This document shows, piece by piece, positions 53,601-61,849 of a DNA stretch of 64,000 nucleotides. The stretch is taken from NCBI RefSeq assembly GCF_020509005.1, contig NC_063014.1, forward strand, positions 124,001-188,000, read 5' to 3'. This DNA comes from Fulvia fulva (lineage: Eukaryota > Ascomycota > Dothideomycetes > Mycosphaerellales > Mycosphaerellaceae). Position numbers and translations under genes: made by a program. The notes beneath the pieces are model-generated. The model worked only from the letters and a program-made list of their open reading frames with translations, was not told where the DNA came from and ran no database searches. Each line of letters starts with the position of its first letter. Positions within the stretch are counted from its first letter, which is position 1.

Positions 53601-55344
53601 CAGGGGTTATGATTAGCCCAAGATACTTCACCTTCTGTTGGTGGAATTCGCTTTTGTCGATGTCCACTGTAAGTCCTGCATCGCGTAGCTTGGTGAGAAC
53701 CTTCCGCACGTGTTCAATGTGCTCCTCCAAGGTGTCACTGAAGATAAGTACGTCATCCAGGTAGGCCGACACAAAGTCGTCTAGGTGTTCTTGCAAGACC
53801 TTGTTGATGTATGATTGGAACGATGCTGGTCCGTTGCACAAGCCGAATGGCAACACTAGACACTCGTAGATGCCGTATCGTGTCGCAAACGCTGTCAACC
53901 ACTCGTGCCCTTCAGCTATCCGTAACTTGTTGAAGGCTGCTACAATGTCCAGCTTTGTGAAGTACTTCTTGCCGTGCATGCGGTTGAGCGTCTCTTGTAT
54001 CAAGGGAATCGGATACCGGTTCTTGATAGTGATCGCATTCAATCCTCTGTAGTCGATACAAACACGCAGCCCACCTCCAGGCTTACGTACCACTAGCACT
54101 GGTGCAGGAGACTGGTTCGTCTTTTGCCCTGCTTTCCGCACCTTCCCTTCAGATGTTTGCTCGTCTAGCCATTTTTTAACTGCCTCGTTCTCCTTCTCAG
54201 CTAGGCCGTAGGGCTTGCGGTATGGTGGCTCTTGTGGACCATCAGGCTTAATGTGAATCTCATGATCTACGCCTAGTCGGTGAGGTGGGAGTCCTTCATG
54301 ATCCTTAGCTGAGAAAGCGTCCGCAATATCGTGGTACATTGGCGGCAACTTCTCCTTCGGGTTGTGATTGAACTGCTTGTTCAAGAATTGGTCCAGATCA
54401 TCAGCAGCCATTGCACTCAGCTTAAGCTCTCCGCCGTCGCTCTCACGCCTAGTGGGCATGATGTAGAAGCACTCAGCCCCAGGCCGGTGCGCGTACATCC
54501 CCCACGCGCGTTGAGAAACGCCCTGGCAGTCCACTTCTTCATCGTCTATGTCTTCCAGGTCATATGATGAGGCATTCAGCTCTGCTCCTCCTGCTGTGAA
54601 GCTCGCTACATCTCCAGTGAAGGGCTCTGGTCCGTACCGTACTGGTGCCTGCTTCTTCTTCTCGCGGTGGTTCAGGGATTGCACTGTTGTCGGTGTCTTA
54701 TTCTGTAGACAGTGACCAAAGCAGTAATCCGACCTGAATGCCACCTCGCCTGTCTCCCAGAAGATGTTTGGGTTGTGCGCTGTAAGCCACGGCAGGCCAA
54801 AGACGATGTCGTATTCGAGGTCGGTGACGTAGCATAACATTTGCTCGTGATGATCGCCTATGACTACGTCTACAGGGGCCGCGTGTGTAATCTGCCGCGC
54901 AGTGGCCGTTCCATCTCCCAGTGTTAGTCGTCGGCTTTGCGTCAAAGGGATCAGGGGTATTGTGTATTTGCGTGTGAATTTCCAGTCAAGAAAGAGAGAG
55001 GTGGAAGCAGAATCTACAAGGCCTCGAGCCTTTCTCTGTTGTATCATTACGGGTAACACTATGTGAGGGTACACAGCTGGCTGTTGCTTATCCAGTGCGC
55101 ATGCCGATATCTTAAGCTCCTCACTATAGTCTGTTACCGTCTCTTGCGTTCCGTGTCTCTCAATCTCATGCTCTTTCTGTCCTAGGAAGTTCGGGTGACC
55201 GCTGTCTACCACGCTTAGGCAGCGGTCGTGCCATTTCCCTGCCGCGGATCGGCGGCTAGGGAACTGAGGTTCGCGTTCGGATTCGGCGTGGTATTGCGTG
55301 GACGCGGTGGGCGATAGTCGCCATCGTACCCATACATTGGGCAT
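50548..55344 (-). CDS. pol: Chromovirus Pol polyprotein (protease, RT, RNase H, integrase, chromodomain)
   Basis: 1,598 open codons overlapping gag by 130 bp, entered by a -1 shift. Protease active site is VDSAS (residues 110-114), where most retropepsins have D-[ST]-G. Reverse transcriptase has YLDDV at residues 528-532 (53749-53763), followed by RNase H (DKELLAIIKAFEEWRPEL). Integrase has an HHCC zinc finger (..CRTCRTTK), then the DD35E core AVDFVVG, TSDRGKQW and GQSERTN with 35 residues between the second Asp and the Glu. A chromodomain from about residue 1350 (YEVEKILD, WYKVKWAGYQNEED, TWQPAEDMLEH) should guide insertion to heterochromatin. A tail of about 170 residues follows and ends inside the LTR. 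The first residues before the shift point are not expected in Pol itself. Confidence 0.95.
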   Translation of the reverse strand: MPNVWVRWRLSPTASTQYHAESEREPQFPSRRSAAGKWHDRCLSVVDSGHPNFLGQKEHEIERHGTQETVTDYSEELKISACALDKQQPAVYPHIVLPVMIQQRKARGLVDSASTSLFLDWKFTRKYTIPLIPLTQSRRLTLGDGTATARQITHAAPVDVVIGDHHEQMLCYVTDLEYDIVFGLPWLTAHNPNIFWETGEVAFRSDYCFGHCLQNKTPTTVQSLNHREKKKQAPVRYGPEPFTGDVASFTAGGAELNASSYDLEDIDDEEVDCQGVSQRAWGMYAHRPGAECFYIMPTRRESDGGELKLSAMAADDLDQFLNKQFNHNPKEKLPPMYHDIADAFSAKDHEGLPPHRLGVDHEIHIKPDGPQEPPYRKPYGLAEKENEAVKKWLDEQTSEGKVRKAGQKTNQSPAPVLVVRKPGGGLRVCIDYRGLNAITIKNRYPIPLIQETLNRMHGKKYFTKLDIVAAFNKLRIAEGHEWLTAFATRYGIYECLVLPFGLCNGPASFQSYINKVLQEHLDDFVSAYLDDVLIFSDTLEEHIEHVRKVLTKLRDAGLTVDIDKSEFHQQKVKYLGLIITPDGIEMDPEKLECIQTWEAPENLKDVQAFLGFANFYRRFIEAFSRIAAPLTNLTKSDGPSNHKNRRIQWSLDCQRAFDNLKAAFSKAGMLAHYVPGRETVIETDSSDFVNAGVLSQYDENGVLHPVAFYSKKLSPQECNYEIYDKELLAIIKAFEEWRPELACEADDEDSQPVKIYTDHKNLEYFMTTKQLNRRQARWAEFLSQFNFKIIYRPGLQGTKPDSLTRRSQDLPQGVDDPRNQHQHQTLLPPKRFLKIASLQATVEDAPEEEEPVPLNPEAEEFMPTERDAPTEQPATRESQREAELEYRMSTAYVTDNELKTAIKDLQKDRTPTLLQRAKIHPAHCKVDGDLLYVRNQYDGWSLWVPNDQALQTRIIKINHDAPAAGHPGRARTYELVAREFYWPGLARSVRRYTANCRTCRTTKSLHSQPLGLLQPLPVPDRPWKHIAVDFVVGLPDSTLDGMVYNNIMTVTDRLTKEVELIPIGAMTAQNTARLFLKHVFCRRGFPDTITSDRGKQWVATFWKKLCKMLRTNRKLSSSYHPETDGQSERTNQAMEQYLRMFTNEAQDDWAEWLCLAQFAINNHLSETTGVSPFYATLGYNPEFIERVDLNAGKEGGLTTLQRLDARSAETFVRRICELHKHLQENMRMSQALQAEAANRHRSIPPDYKVGDWVYLSTKNIRTTRPSKKLDRRYAGPYQITEVMPARLSYRLKLSDALVGLDNCFHTSLLQRADHPDFPPLEGQHLAPPPPITIEPDTTEADAAADVVAAPTHMYEVEKILDMYTRKRAGKVKKGHKRKVDTWYKVKWAGYQNEEDGETWQPAEDMLEHAAAAVADFHHNRPELSTPVGFAAPSDWSLPATEILGLNSIRVIPKDTVTNESPRALPLIESAPHIFDTRVEPTEPAMIPNFGHKDHTRVRAEDRLRSGASQLTRQHVSRRKPVEDSLDRANAMLSDDDRALEDDSAFARLWSSTGKWPHKVNNAQRTEACFGRGGTVTGSPRPLTVAASARLNRGPSASG
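50627..50636 (-). promoter_or_regulatory. Polypurine tract of the chromovirus
   Basis: On the minus strand GGGAGGGGGGG then TAC lies directly before the 3' LTR (TGTCACGG..). This is the expected primer site for plus-strand DNA synthesis. It is also coding: pol reads through it as ..FGRGGT... Confidence 0.8.
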
Positions 55345-57341
55345 TCAGGGTTGGTCGACACGTGAGAACCTGTACGGCAGCGGTAGCACTTACCCTGCTT
55401 CTTAAGGTCTTCGCGCTGCTCACGGTTGAGCGTAGGCAGGTTCTGTAGATGTGTCGGCAGATCCTCCTTCTTCTTGGTACCAGCGTACTGTAGTGGGCGC
55501 TGTACCAAGGCACCTGCTACACCGGCAGCGGCACTAGCAACTGCGTTGCCGTTGTTCTGGTTGTTCTGGCCGCCATTGCTGTTCGAGTTGCCATTGCCCC
55601 GGGGGCGCTCCTTCTGCGGGTATAGTCGATCTGTCTCGTAGAAACTCTCGTCCAGTGCGGTGCACTCCTCGATAACGTCTTGCATGCTGTCTAGGCGGCG
55701 GTCGACTTCGCGGTCGCCGAAGGTCTTGATGAAGTACTTGCGGTTCAGTCGGTTACGGAACAGCATGAGCTCGGTCTCATCGGTCCATGACATCCAGGCG
55801 CGCAACTTCGAGTAGCGGGCATGGAAGGCTACAAAGGTTTCGCCTTGTTCTTGCTTGCAGGTAGCAATGTCAACCATAGCCTTGGTTCCCTCATTGCGTG
55901 TGCCATATTGGCGTGTCATCCAGTCTAATAACTCTTCTCCAGTCTTGAACTCGTTGAAGGACTGCTGTCCAGGCACAGGGATCCTCGGCTTGATGCTTCG
56001 CTGAGGATCACCTTGTGTCCACCCATACACGAAGCGCAGACCATCTGCCTCAGTGCGGAAGGTTGCTACAGTCAGCTTTAGGAGAACACTGCTGTACCAG
56101 CTGTCGAAATTGGGGTCGTCATCGTTCTTGAAGTGCTTAGGGTCGGGCACACCCTTGCCGATCTCCATGCCGCGAGTGAGGGTGCGGTCAATGGTGAAGA
56201 GACGTTCTGGAAGGTCAACCAGTGGTGTCTGGGTGCGGGTGTTGCGCATTCTCGAGTCACGACTGTTGTTGGGTCCTGGTCGCGGACGGTCGTTGTCACG
56301 TCCTCGGCCATTGTCGCCACGGTCATCGTCGTCTCCATCGTTATCGTTATCACCACCACCGCCACCGCCCCCTCCACCAGCAGCTTCGCGATACCTACGC
56401 AATAGCTGCTCGAGTGAGGTCTCGCGTGGGCGGGAACGAGAGGGTCGGCGGCCTGAGCGGCCCCTACCTCCGTTCTGTGTGGTGTCTCCTGCCTCAAGCC
56501 GAGCCTTCAGGTCATCGACTTCTTGTTGTAGGGCCTGGTTCTTCGCCTCAGCATCTTGTGCCTTCTTCTTCTCCTTCTCGCAGATCTCGCTGAACTGCTT
56601 GCACAGGTTGTTGGCTTCCTTGTATTTCTTCCCCAGCTCTTGCAACTTAGCTGGGTCGCAATCCTTCTTGCTCTTGAGATCTGCTGCCATTTTCTGTGTG
56701 ACAAGCTCTTCACTTCGCAGCATCTTGTAGATGCGGTCGTATTCGGTGTACAGCGTGGTGTACTGGGTGTTCTGGAGGTCGTTGGCTCGCTCCATTACAT
56801 CGAGTTGTCTGCCCTTAGTAATTGCCGTGTTGACTGCTTGTAGCACGAAGTCGTGGGTGGTCTTCGGGTGTTGGGATGCAAGGGTCGTGAGGTTGTCTGG
56901 GGTGACATTCTGGTATTCGGATGCGAGAATGTGTTCTGCCTCGTCGAGTGATAGATACACCTCGTCTGGGTCGCCGCCTGGGTTCTCTTCGAGCTTGAAC
57001 TCGAACAGTTCTGTAAAGTCAATCTCACCACCTTCTTCTCGCTCGAAGGCCTTCTGGTAAGCTTTATCAATCTCTTGTTGTAGCGCGACACCGGTGTCTA
57101 CTGTGACCCGCCGGTTGTCGTCCTGTGTCTGACTCTGAGGAAAAGAGGAGAGGTCGGGGAAAAGAGATGTGCGCTGCTTGCTTTTGCCCTTAGGCTTAGG
57201 TGGCGGTCGCATGCCGCCGTTCGCTGTTTGTGAAGTCATGTTGTCTGGGTTCGGGGGAGGCGTGACGGTGCCTGTATCCTGACTGTCTACGAGCGCGCGA
57301 CCACCTGCTGATGGTGTCGCCGCGTTGCGTTCTCTAGGCAT
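55215..57341 (-). CDS. gag: Chromovirus Gag protein
   Basis: 708 open codons. The N-terminal half is charged and coiled-coil-like (KEANNLCKQFSEICEKEKKK). A very low-complexity run of eight glycines and Asp/Asn/Arg repeats occurs near residues 325-350. A central retrotransposon-gag domain (DDDPNFDSWYSSVLLKLTVA to VAFHARYSKLRAWMSW) follows. One zinc knuckle lies near the end, CYRCRTGSHVSTNPEC, spaced CX2CX4HX6C where the usual form is CX2CX4HX4C. Gag forms the virus-like particle and binds RNA. It ends at a TAA 15 bases after the GGGAAAT slip site that leads into pol. Confidence 0.94.
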   Translation of the reverse strand: MPRERNAATPSAGGRALVDSQDTGTVTPPPNPDNMTSQTANGGMRPPPKPKGKSKQRTSLFPDLSSFPQSQTQDDNRRVTVDTGVALQQEIDKAYQKAFEREEGGEIDFTELFEFKLEENPGGDPDEVYLSLDEAEHILASEYQNVTPDNLTTLASQHPKTTHDFVLQAVNTAITKGRQLDVMERANDLQNTQYTTLYTEYDRIYKMLRSEELVTQKMAADLKSKKDCDPAKLQELGKKYKEANNLCKQFSEICEKEKKKAQDAEAKNQALQQEVDDLKARLEAGDTTQNGGRGRSGRRPSRSRPRETSLEQLLRRYREAAGGGGGGGGGDNDNDGDDDDRGDNGRGRDNDRPRPGPNNSRDSRMRNTRTQTPLVDLPERLFTIDRTLTRGMEIGKGVPDPKHFKNDDDPNFDSWYSSVLLKLTVATFRTEADGLRFVYGWTQGDPQRSIKPRIPVPGQQSFNEFKTGEELLDWMTRQYGTRNEGTKAMVDIATCKQEQGETFVAFHARYSKLRAWMSWTDETELMLFRNRLNRKYFIKTFGDREVDRRLDSMQDVIEECTALDESFYETDRLYPQKERPRGNGNSNSNGGQNNQNNGNAVASAAAGVAGALVQRPLQYAGTKKKEDLPTHLQNLPTLNREQREDLKKQGKCYRCRTGSHVSTNPECPMYGYDGDYRPPRPRNTTPNPNANLSSLAADPRQGNGTTAA
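55233..55239 (-). promoter_or_regulatory. Candidate -1 ribosomal slip site GGGAAAT
   Basis: In the gag frame the codons are CAG GGA AAT GGC. Slipping by -1 re-reads the heptamer G GGA AAT as GGG AAA, then TGG CAC GAC, which is the pol frame. The X XXY YYZ pattern is met and it is in the gag/pol overlap. A downstream structure was not computed. Confidence 0.7.
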
Positions 57342-57466
57342 CTGCGCGCTGTGCGCCTTACCGTGTTCTGTGTTCTGATGCGGCTCTGCGCGTTCTCGAG
57401 TTCTGCGGTTCTGTCTGTTCCTGTTGTTACGCGTCCCTTACCTAGATCCGCGATCTGGGTAGTAAG

Positions 57467-57477
57467 GTAGAACAAAC
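57467..57477 (-). promoter_or_regulatory. Candidate self-primer binding site of the chromovirus
   Basis: Directly inside the 5' LTR (minus-strand sense) is GTTTGTTCTAC. It does not start TGG and matches no tRNA 3' end I recognise. Nine of its bases, TTGTTCTAC, are exactly complementary to GTAGAACAA inside the LTR (57527 to 57519), a position about 40 nt after a TTTATAA box. This recalls the self-priming of Tf1-type elements. Confidence 0.5.
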
Positions 57478-57661
57478 TGTAAGGGCGCGCGTACCATAGG
57501 GTCCGAATGAGATAGTTGTTGTTCTACGAAGCTACGAAAGAGGAGCGCGAGGCGCGGCGAAGTTATAAAGTAAAGCCAAGCCGCGCTAACCCGATGCAGA
57601 AGGTCCGCGGTTCAGCCGGGCCGACGCAGCTACAGTGAGGGGTCGCGGGCTGCCCGTGACA
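57478..57661 (-). repeat. 5' LTR of the chromovirus
   Basis: 184 bp. In element sense it reads TGTCACGGGC..CGCCCTTACA. A TATA-like TTTATAA lies at 57563-57569. It is followed on the plus strand by ATAAG (57662-57666), the right copy of the target duplication. Confidence 0.95.
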
Positions 57662-57666
57662 ATAAG

Positions 57667-58329
57667 TGGCCAATAAAAACCTACCTCCCTCTTTAATCTA
57701 TTTCTTCCTTATTAAGGGAGTTATAGATCTAAAGAGGTAGCTTTAGTCAGTTATATAGGATAAAGTATAGGAGTTAAGTAACTACTCTAACGAGAGGAAC
57801 TTGCCTTAGACTTCTATAGTTGAGTAAGCCACTTCATCGTACTCATTCTTATCAGAAAATGTCTCTAGAGATAAGCTGCATAAGTCACGTGACTCTTAGG
57901 CGGAAAACCCTTTTTTAGTCTTCTTTGCTTTAGAGGTATAAGACTAGGCCTAGTTCTTCTAGAGTGACAGTATATTAGAGCTGAGTTTCTTTACTATTTT
58001 CTTAAGTTCTTCTATAGAGGACTTCTCTCTTAGTGTCCTCCTTAAAGTAGGTAGTAGAGTTCTCTTCTTCTTAATATATATTATATTCTAGGAAGATAGT
58101 AGTTAGGAATAAGATCTAAGGACCTTTCTTGCCTTAGGTAGACTAGGGCAGTCCTTGATTAGATGATCCTTCTTATAGAGAAGGTAGGAGAGTAGTCTTA
58201 CTAGACCTAAGGGCTTGACCTAGGTAGCTACTATACTATACTTAGCCTTAGAGGGATCTAACCTAGCTTCTTAAGCTTTAAGGATCTTTAAGGTCCTTTT
58301 ATAATCTATCTTTAGCTAAGCTATAATAG
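57667..58329 (-). mobile_element. RIP-mutated Copia element, segment 2 (zinc knuckle and protease)
   Basis: Minus-strand translation gives the end of gag (RTLKILKA then EARLDPSKAKYS), a degraded zinc knuckle LYKKDHLIKDCPSLPKARK near 58130-58180, and then a protease-like block LNSYTLSYITD followed by SYLFRSITPLI near 57700-57790. The segment stops at GGRFLLAT where the chromovirus lies. Stops at Gln/Trp codons are frequent. It continues segment 1 in sense and frame. Confidence 0.8.
58315..58329. repeat. Target-site duplication of the LINE, left copy
   Basis: GCTAAGCTATAATAG is repeated exactly at 63277-63291. A 15-bp duplication of this kind is typical of target-primed reverse transcription. 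Confidence 0.9.
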
Positions 58330-58350
58330 ATAGATAGATAGATAGATTTG
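58330..58350 (-). repeat. (CTAT)n tail of the LINE
   Basis: On the plus strand ATAGATAGATAGATAGATTT directly follows the target duplication; in element sense it is the 3'-terminal CTAT repeat. Confidence 0.8.
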
Positions 58351-58899
58351 TCATTCCCCTGTTCTAGGACCCTATCCGGCCTATGCAGGTATATATCTAT
58401 TGTTATGTACAAAGGGAAACCCGAATAGGTGAAAACCCTTCCCGCCCCCGACTACTCCTTGTCTAGATTAGCTTTCCCTCTGAACGTACGTAGTCCATGT
58501 CACTACCCCGTTAGCCCCCGCTCCTAGCCGGTCTCGTCGCGCTGCGTCGTGTCCTCTCTTCCTGCACTGCTCCTACTAGGCGGTACTGTTCTAGCCAGCC
58601 CTTCTCTAGTATCCAGTTCGTAATGCGCCGTAGGTCTTTAGCGTTGTTAAGAAGTGCCCTAATCGTCCGGTTCCTCGCCTTTGCCATCCACTCCCCCCTT
58701 CCTAGCGACTACCTCGGATAGACGAGGAGTGCGTGCCGTACGTTCTAGGAGCGATAGCCGTAGGGGCAGCTAGTATTCGTGTATCCTGGGACCTTCCTCT
58801 ATGATAGGTACCCCTAGAGGCCGATGTGTTCGCTTCGTAGTTGGGTTGCTATACTACTCTATGCCCTCGTAAGGCGGTAGTAGATGAGCTTCGGGGGGT

Positions 58900-61820
58900 G
58901 CTTGACCGCGGATTTTGTAGCTGACCATTCCTTAGGTTGTCCCGCTGGCTAAGGGCGTCCACTATACCCTACAACCTGGTTGTTCCACCTCTCTTTCTAT
59001 AGTTGCTCTACAAACGATTTCTCACCTTCCCATTGTGTTGCTAGCTGTTCGTCCCTTGCCCGGTAGTTCGGCTCGTTTCCGGGTCGAATGCCCTTATGCG
59101 CTAGTACTGATTCGCGGGCCCTTGCGACTGCACTAGCGATGACCTTCTGTACTAGGTACTGTGCCGACTTGCCTAAGTAGGAGGTCCGTAGTCCCTGGAT
59201 GTATAGGTCGATCGGCGGTATAGCGGTCTCGTGCTTAAGCATCCTCGTTGGTGTCGACTTATATGCCCCGGTGACCTTCCTTAGGCATTGGTTTTGGATC
59301 TTCGCTAGCGGCGCGACGAGTCCCTTCGATAGGCAGGCCCTCTCGCCTAAGGACCATACTTGGCTGCCATAGGTAAGGACTGGCCGTACAATAGCCGTAT
59401 ATAGAAGTCGTGACTGCCGGAAGTCCGCCCCCTATGTAGACGTAGTGAGCCTCTGGCATGATGCCATATTCTGTTCAGCTTTCCGTAATATTGCCTATAC
59501 GTGCTTCCTCCACCGTAGCGCCGGGTCCACCTATAGTCCGAGGATCCTGAGCTGATTTGCCGGGTTAGTCGTGTGCCCCTGTATCTGGATAGAAGCTTGC
59601 ATATTGTGGAACCGTGGCCGGCGCGTAAAGTGTATCAGATTGTACTTTTCTGGGGCAAATCGAGCCCCGTGCCTCCTAGCCCAGTCCTCGTAGATCTTGT
59701 GCTTCTCTTCTAGTAGCCTACAGTTCTCCTTAGTCGAGAAAGACCACGCTAGGATGTTTGTGTCGTCTACGAAGCCGCTCGTAGCGGTGTTCTGGGATTC
59801 TAGGGCTGGGAGCAGCGTCGCTATAAAGAAGAGGAACAGAATAGGTGCTAGCGTTGAGCCTTACGGGATTCTAGTGTAGACTGCTTGAAATGGGCTTCTA
59901 TACTGGCCGACTAGGATCGACGTACTGCGGTTTTGGAGGTAGGACCGTACGAAGTTGACAAGCCACTTAGGGAGTCCTTTCGACCTTAGGATATAGAGAA
60001 GCCGCGGGTGTAACACGTAGTCGAAGGCTCCCGATATGTCTAGGCTAAGTAAGGAAGCCACCTTGTCCCTATTCTTATACCAGATGGCCTTTACCTGAGA
60101 GGTGATAAGTTCCATCGCGGATAGCGTCGATCGCTATAGGCGCGCACCCATCTGGGTGTCCGGGAGTAGGGAGTGTTCCTCTGCCGCCTCGGAGAGTCTC
60201 GTTGCAACCAGCTTCTCAAGCGCCTTCCTAAGAGTGTTAAGGAGCGCAATTGGGCGGTACGACTTCACCTACGTATAGTCTTCCTTCTACGGCTTGCGTA
60301 GGACCACTATCGTCGATTATTTAAAAGCTATCGGGTAGTATCCGGTCTATAGGCAGGCGTTAAAGATCGCTATAACTGCTAGGGCTAGTTGATCTCTACA
60401 CTTCTTTAGTAGCTCGTTTGGGATCCCATCCGGCCCCGGGGCTTTCTTCGCCGGTAACTTCCTCAGCATAGCGGTAACTTCTCCCTCGGACACCTCCTGT
60501 TGGACCGCGATGCTAGGGGCTAGGGGAGTAGAGCTGTTTATGTCGCTTAGATTAGCCTCGACTAGGGGTGGGAAGAACTTGCTAGCCAGTAGACGCGCCT
60601 TGGCCTCGGGGTCGCTAACCGGGCCACTAGGCGATTGTAGCGCTGGGATAGAGAAGGAGGGGCCCTATGTAGGGTCCTGTCGGGCCCATTTCGCTAGCTT
60701 CCACATCCTCTCTAGCTTGCCGGCGATTTCTTCTACTATGGCCCTCCAGCCGACTGCTTTCTCCCTCCGTATTATGGCTTTCTTCTGTTAGCATGCCTCC
60801 CTATATACGTTCTAGGCCTCCTCGCTATGGCTACTCGTCCACACCCGGCGGGCTCTCCTTGCTTCTCTTACTACCGTAGTACACTCCGGCGTCCAGTATA
60901 GTTTGGACTATGTCGTTAGTTAGGCAAGCGGAACGTGAAGTGAGGTCGCTTTTCTTATTTCGTCTATCAACCCCTAGACTGCTTCGTCTATCTCGTCTTT
61001 ACTGTTGTATTGCTACTGCGCGATCTGGACTAGCCTCTTAGAGTCATCGAGGTACGCCTAGATGTTGGCCTAGTAGGCCTTTCCCCAGTTTGGCTTAGGG
61101 GTTCTCGCTGGTGTGCGTTGTATCTGTGTCGCAATAGAGGTCCTGACTAGCATGTGGTCTGACGACGCCTCGAGTTCATGTTCGATCCCATAGTAGGTTA
61201 CCGTGTGGTAGTAGCTATCTGAGATCCAGGAGAGGTCGATCGTGCCTTGGAGTCCCCCTCTCTTCTAGGTGCCCAGGTCCTTCGGGGTATTGAGGGCAAT
61301 TGCGTTGCTCGCCATCAAGTCGAGTACTTCGTCGGCTATAGGGTACGGCTGTATAAGGCTTTCCTAGGAAGGGTAGTGTATGTTGAAGTCTCCTACTACG
61401 ATGTGGCACCCTTGTCTCTTAAGCGCACTGTCTAGGTGTCTGCAGACCCCTAGGTCGCGGCTAGACCTCGAGGCTAGCGGTTGTATGTATAGGTTATGTA
61501 TCCAGGTGCTACCCACGTAGAGGGAGGTAATATCGCCCCCGCCTTCTTCGTCTGCGTAGTACACTACCTCCTAGTCGGATTCTAGTATGTCCTTACTGAC
61601 ATAGAAGTACGTGCGGGGTCTACCGTCGCCTCGTAGGCATGTCGTGTAGCCTAGTGACTTGCAGGTCGTTAGTCTCTTATAGTACGGGTTAATCTATAGC
61701 TCCTAGATTGCAAGGACGTGGTAGACGCGCGGGTCCGCCTCGTGTAGGAAATGGTTCTAGACTATATCCTTGCTATAGTTGACGTTATACTGGATGATGC
61801 TAAGCGTGTCGAGGCTAGTC
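58900..61820 (-). pseudogene. LINE ORF2: AP-type endonuclease and reverse transcriptase
   Basis: Going right to left on the minus strand: MTSLDTLSIIQYNVNYSKDI opens an AP-endonuclease, with CHIVVGDFNIHYPS at about 61370-61415 and ASSDHMLV at about 61150. Reverse transcriptase follows, with KLPAKKAPGPDGIPNELLKK near 60400-60470, YRPIALLNTLRKALEKLVAT near 60190-60260, ASLLSLDISGAFDYVLHPRL near 60010-60070 and the catalytic FVDDTNILAW near 59745-59785. A conserved C-terminal tail extends to about 58900. The single-letter breaks at W and Q codons (TAG) are RIP scars. Order and motifs match Tad/L1-like elements. Confidence 0.85.
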
Positions 61821-61849
61821 ATCGGCATCGACAATCATTTCCTCTGTAT

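Larger units (their letters stand above)
50440..57661 (-). mobile_element. Intact Ty3/Gypsy chromovirus, not RIP-mutated
   Basis: This 7,222-bp element has two 184-bp LTRs that read identically, a 5-bp target-site duplication ATAAG, a polypurine tract next to the 3' LTR (50627-50636), and two long open frames: gag at 57341-55215 and pol at 55344-50548. It is in minus orientation. Unlike its surroundings it has normal CpA/TpG and no stops at Gln or Trp codons. It sits inside the Copia element between its protease and integrase. Integrity and LTR identity suggest a recent insertion; whether it is transcribed cannot be seen. Confidence 0.96.

Noticed and set aside
56053..56730. 225-codon plus-strand frame in the chromovirus
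   Set aside because: It is antisense to gag, with Ser/Pro/Arg runs from the repeat region.
58330..58350. (GATA)n repeat as a telomere or independent microsatellite
   Set aside because: It starts exactly at the LINE target duplication, so it is the 3' tail of that element.
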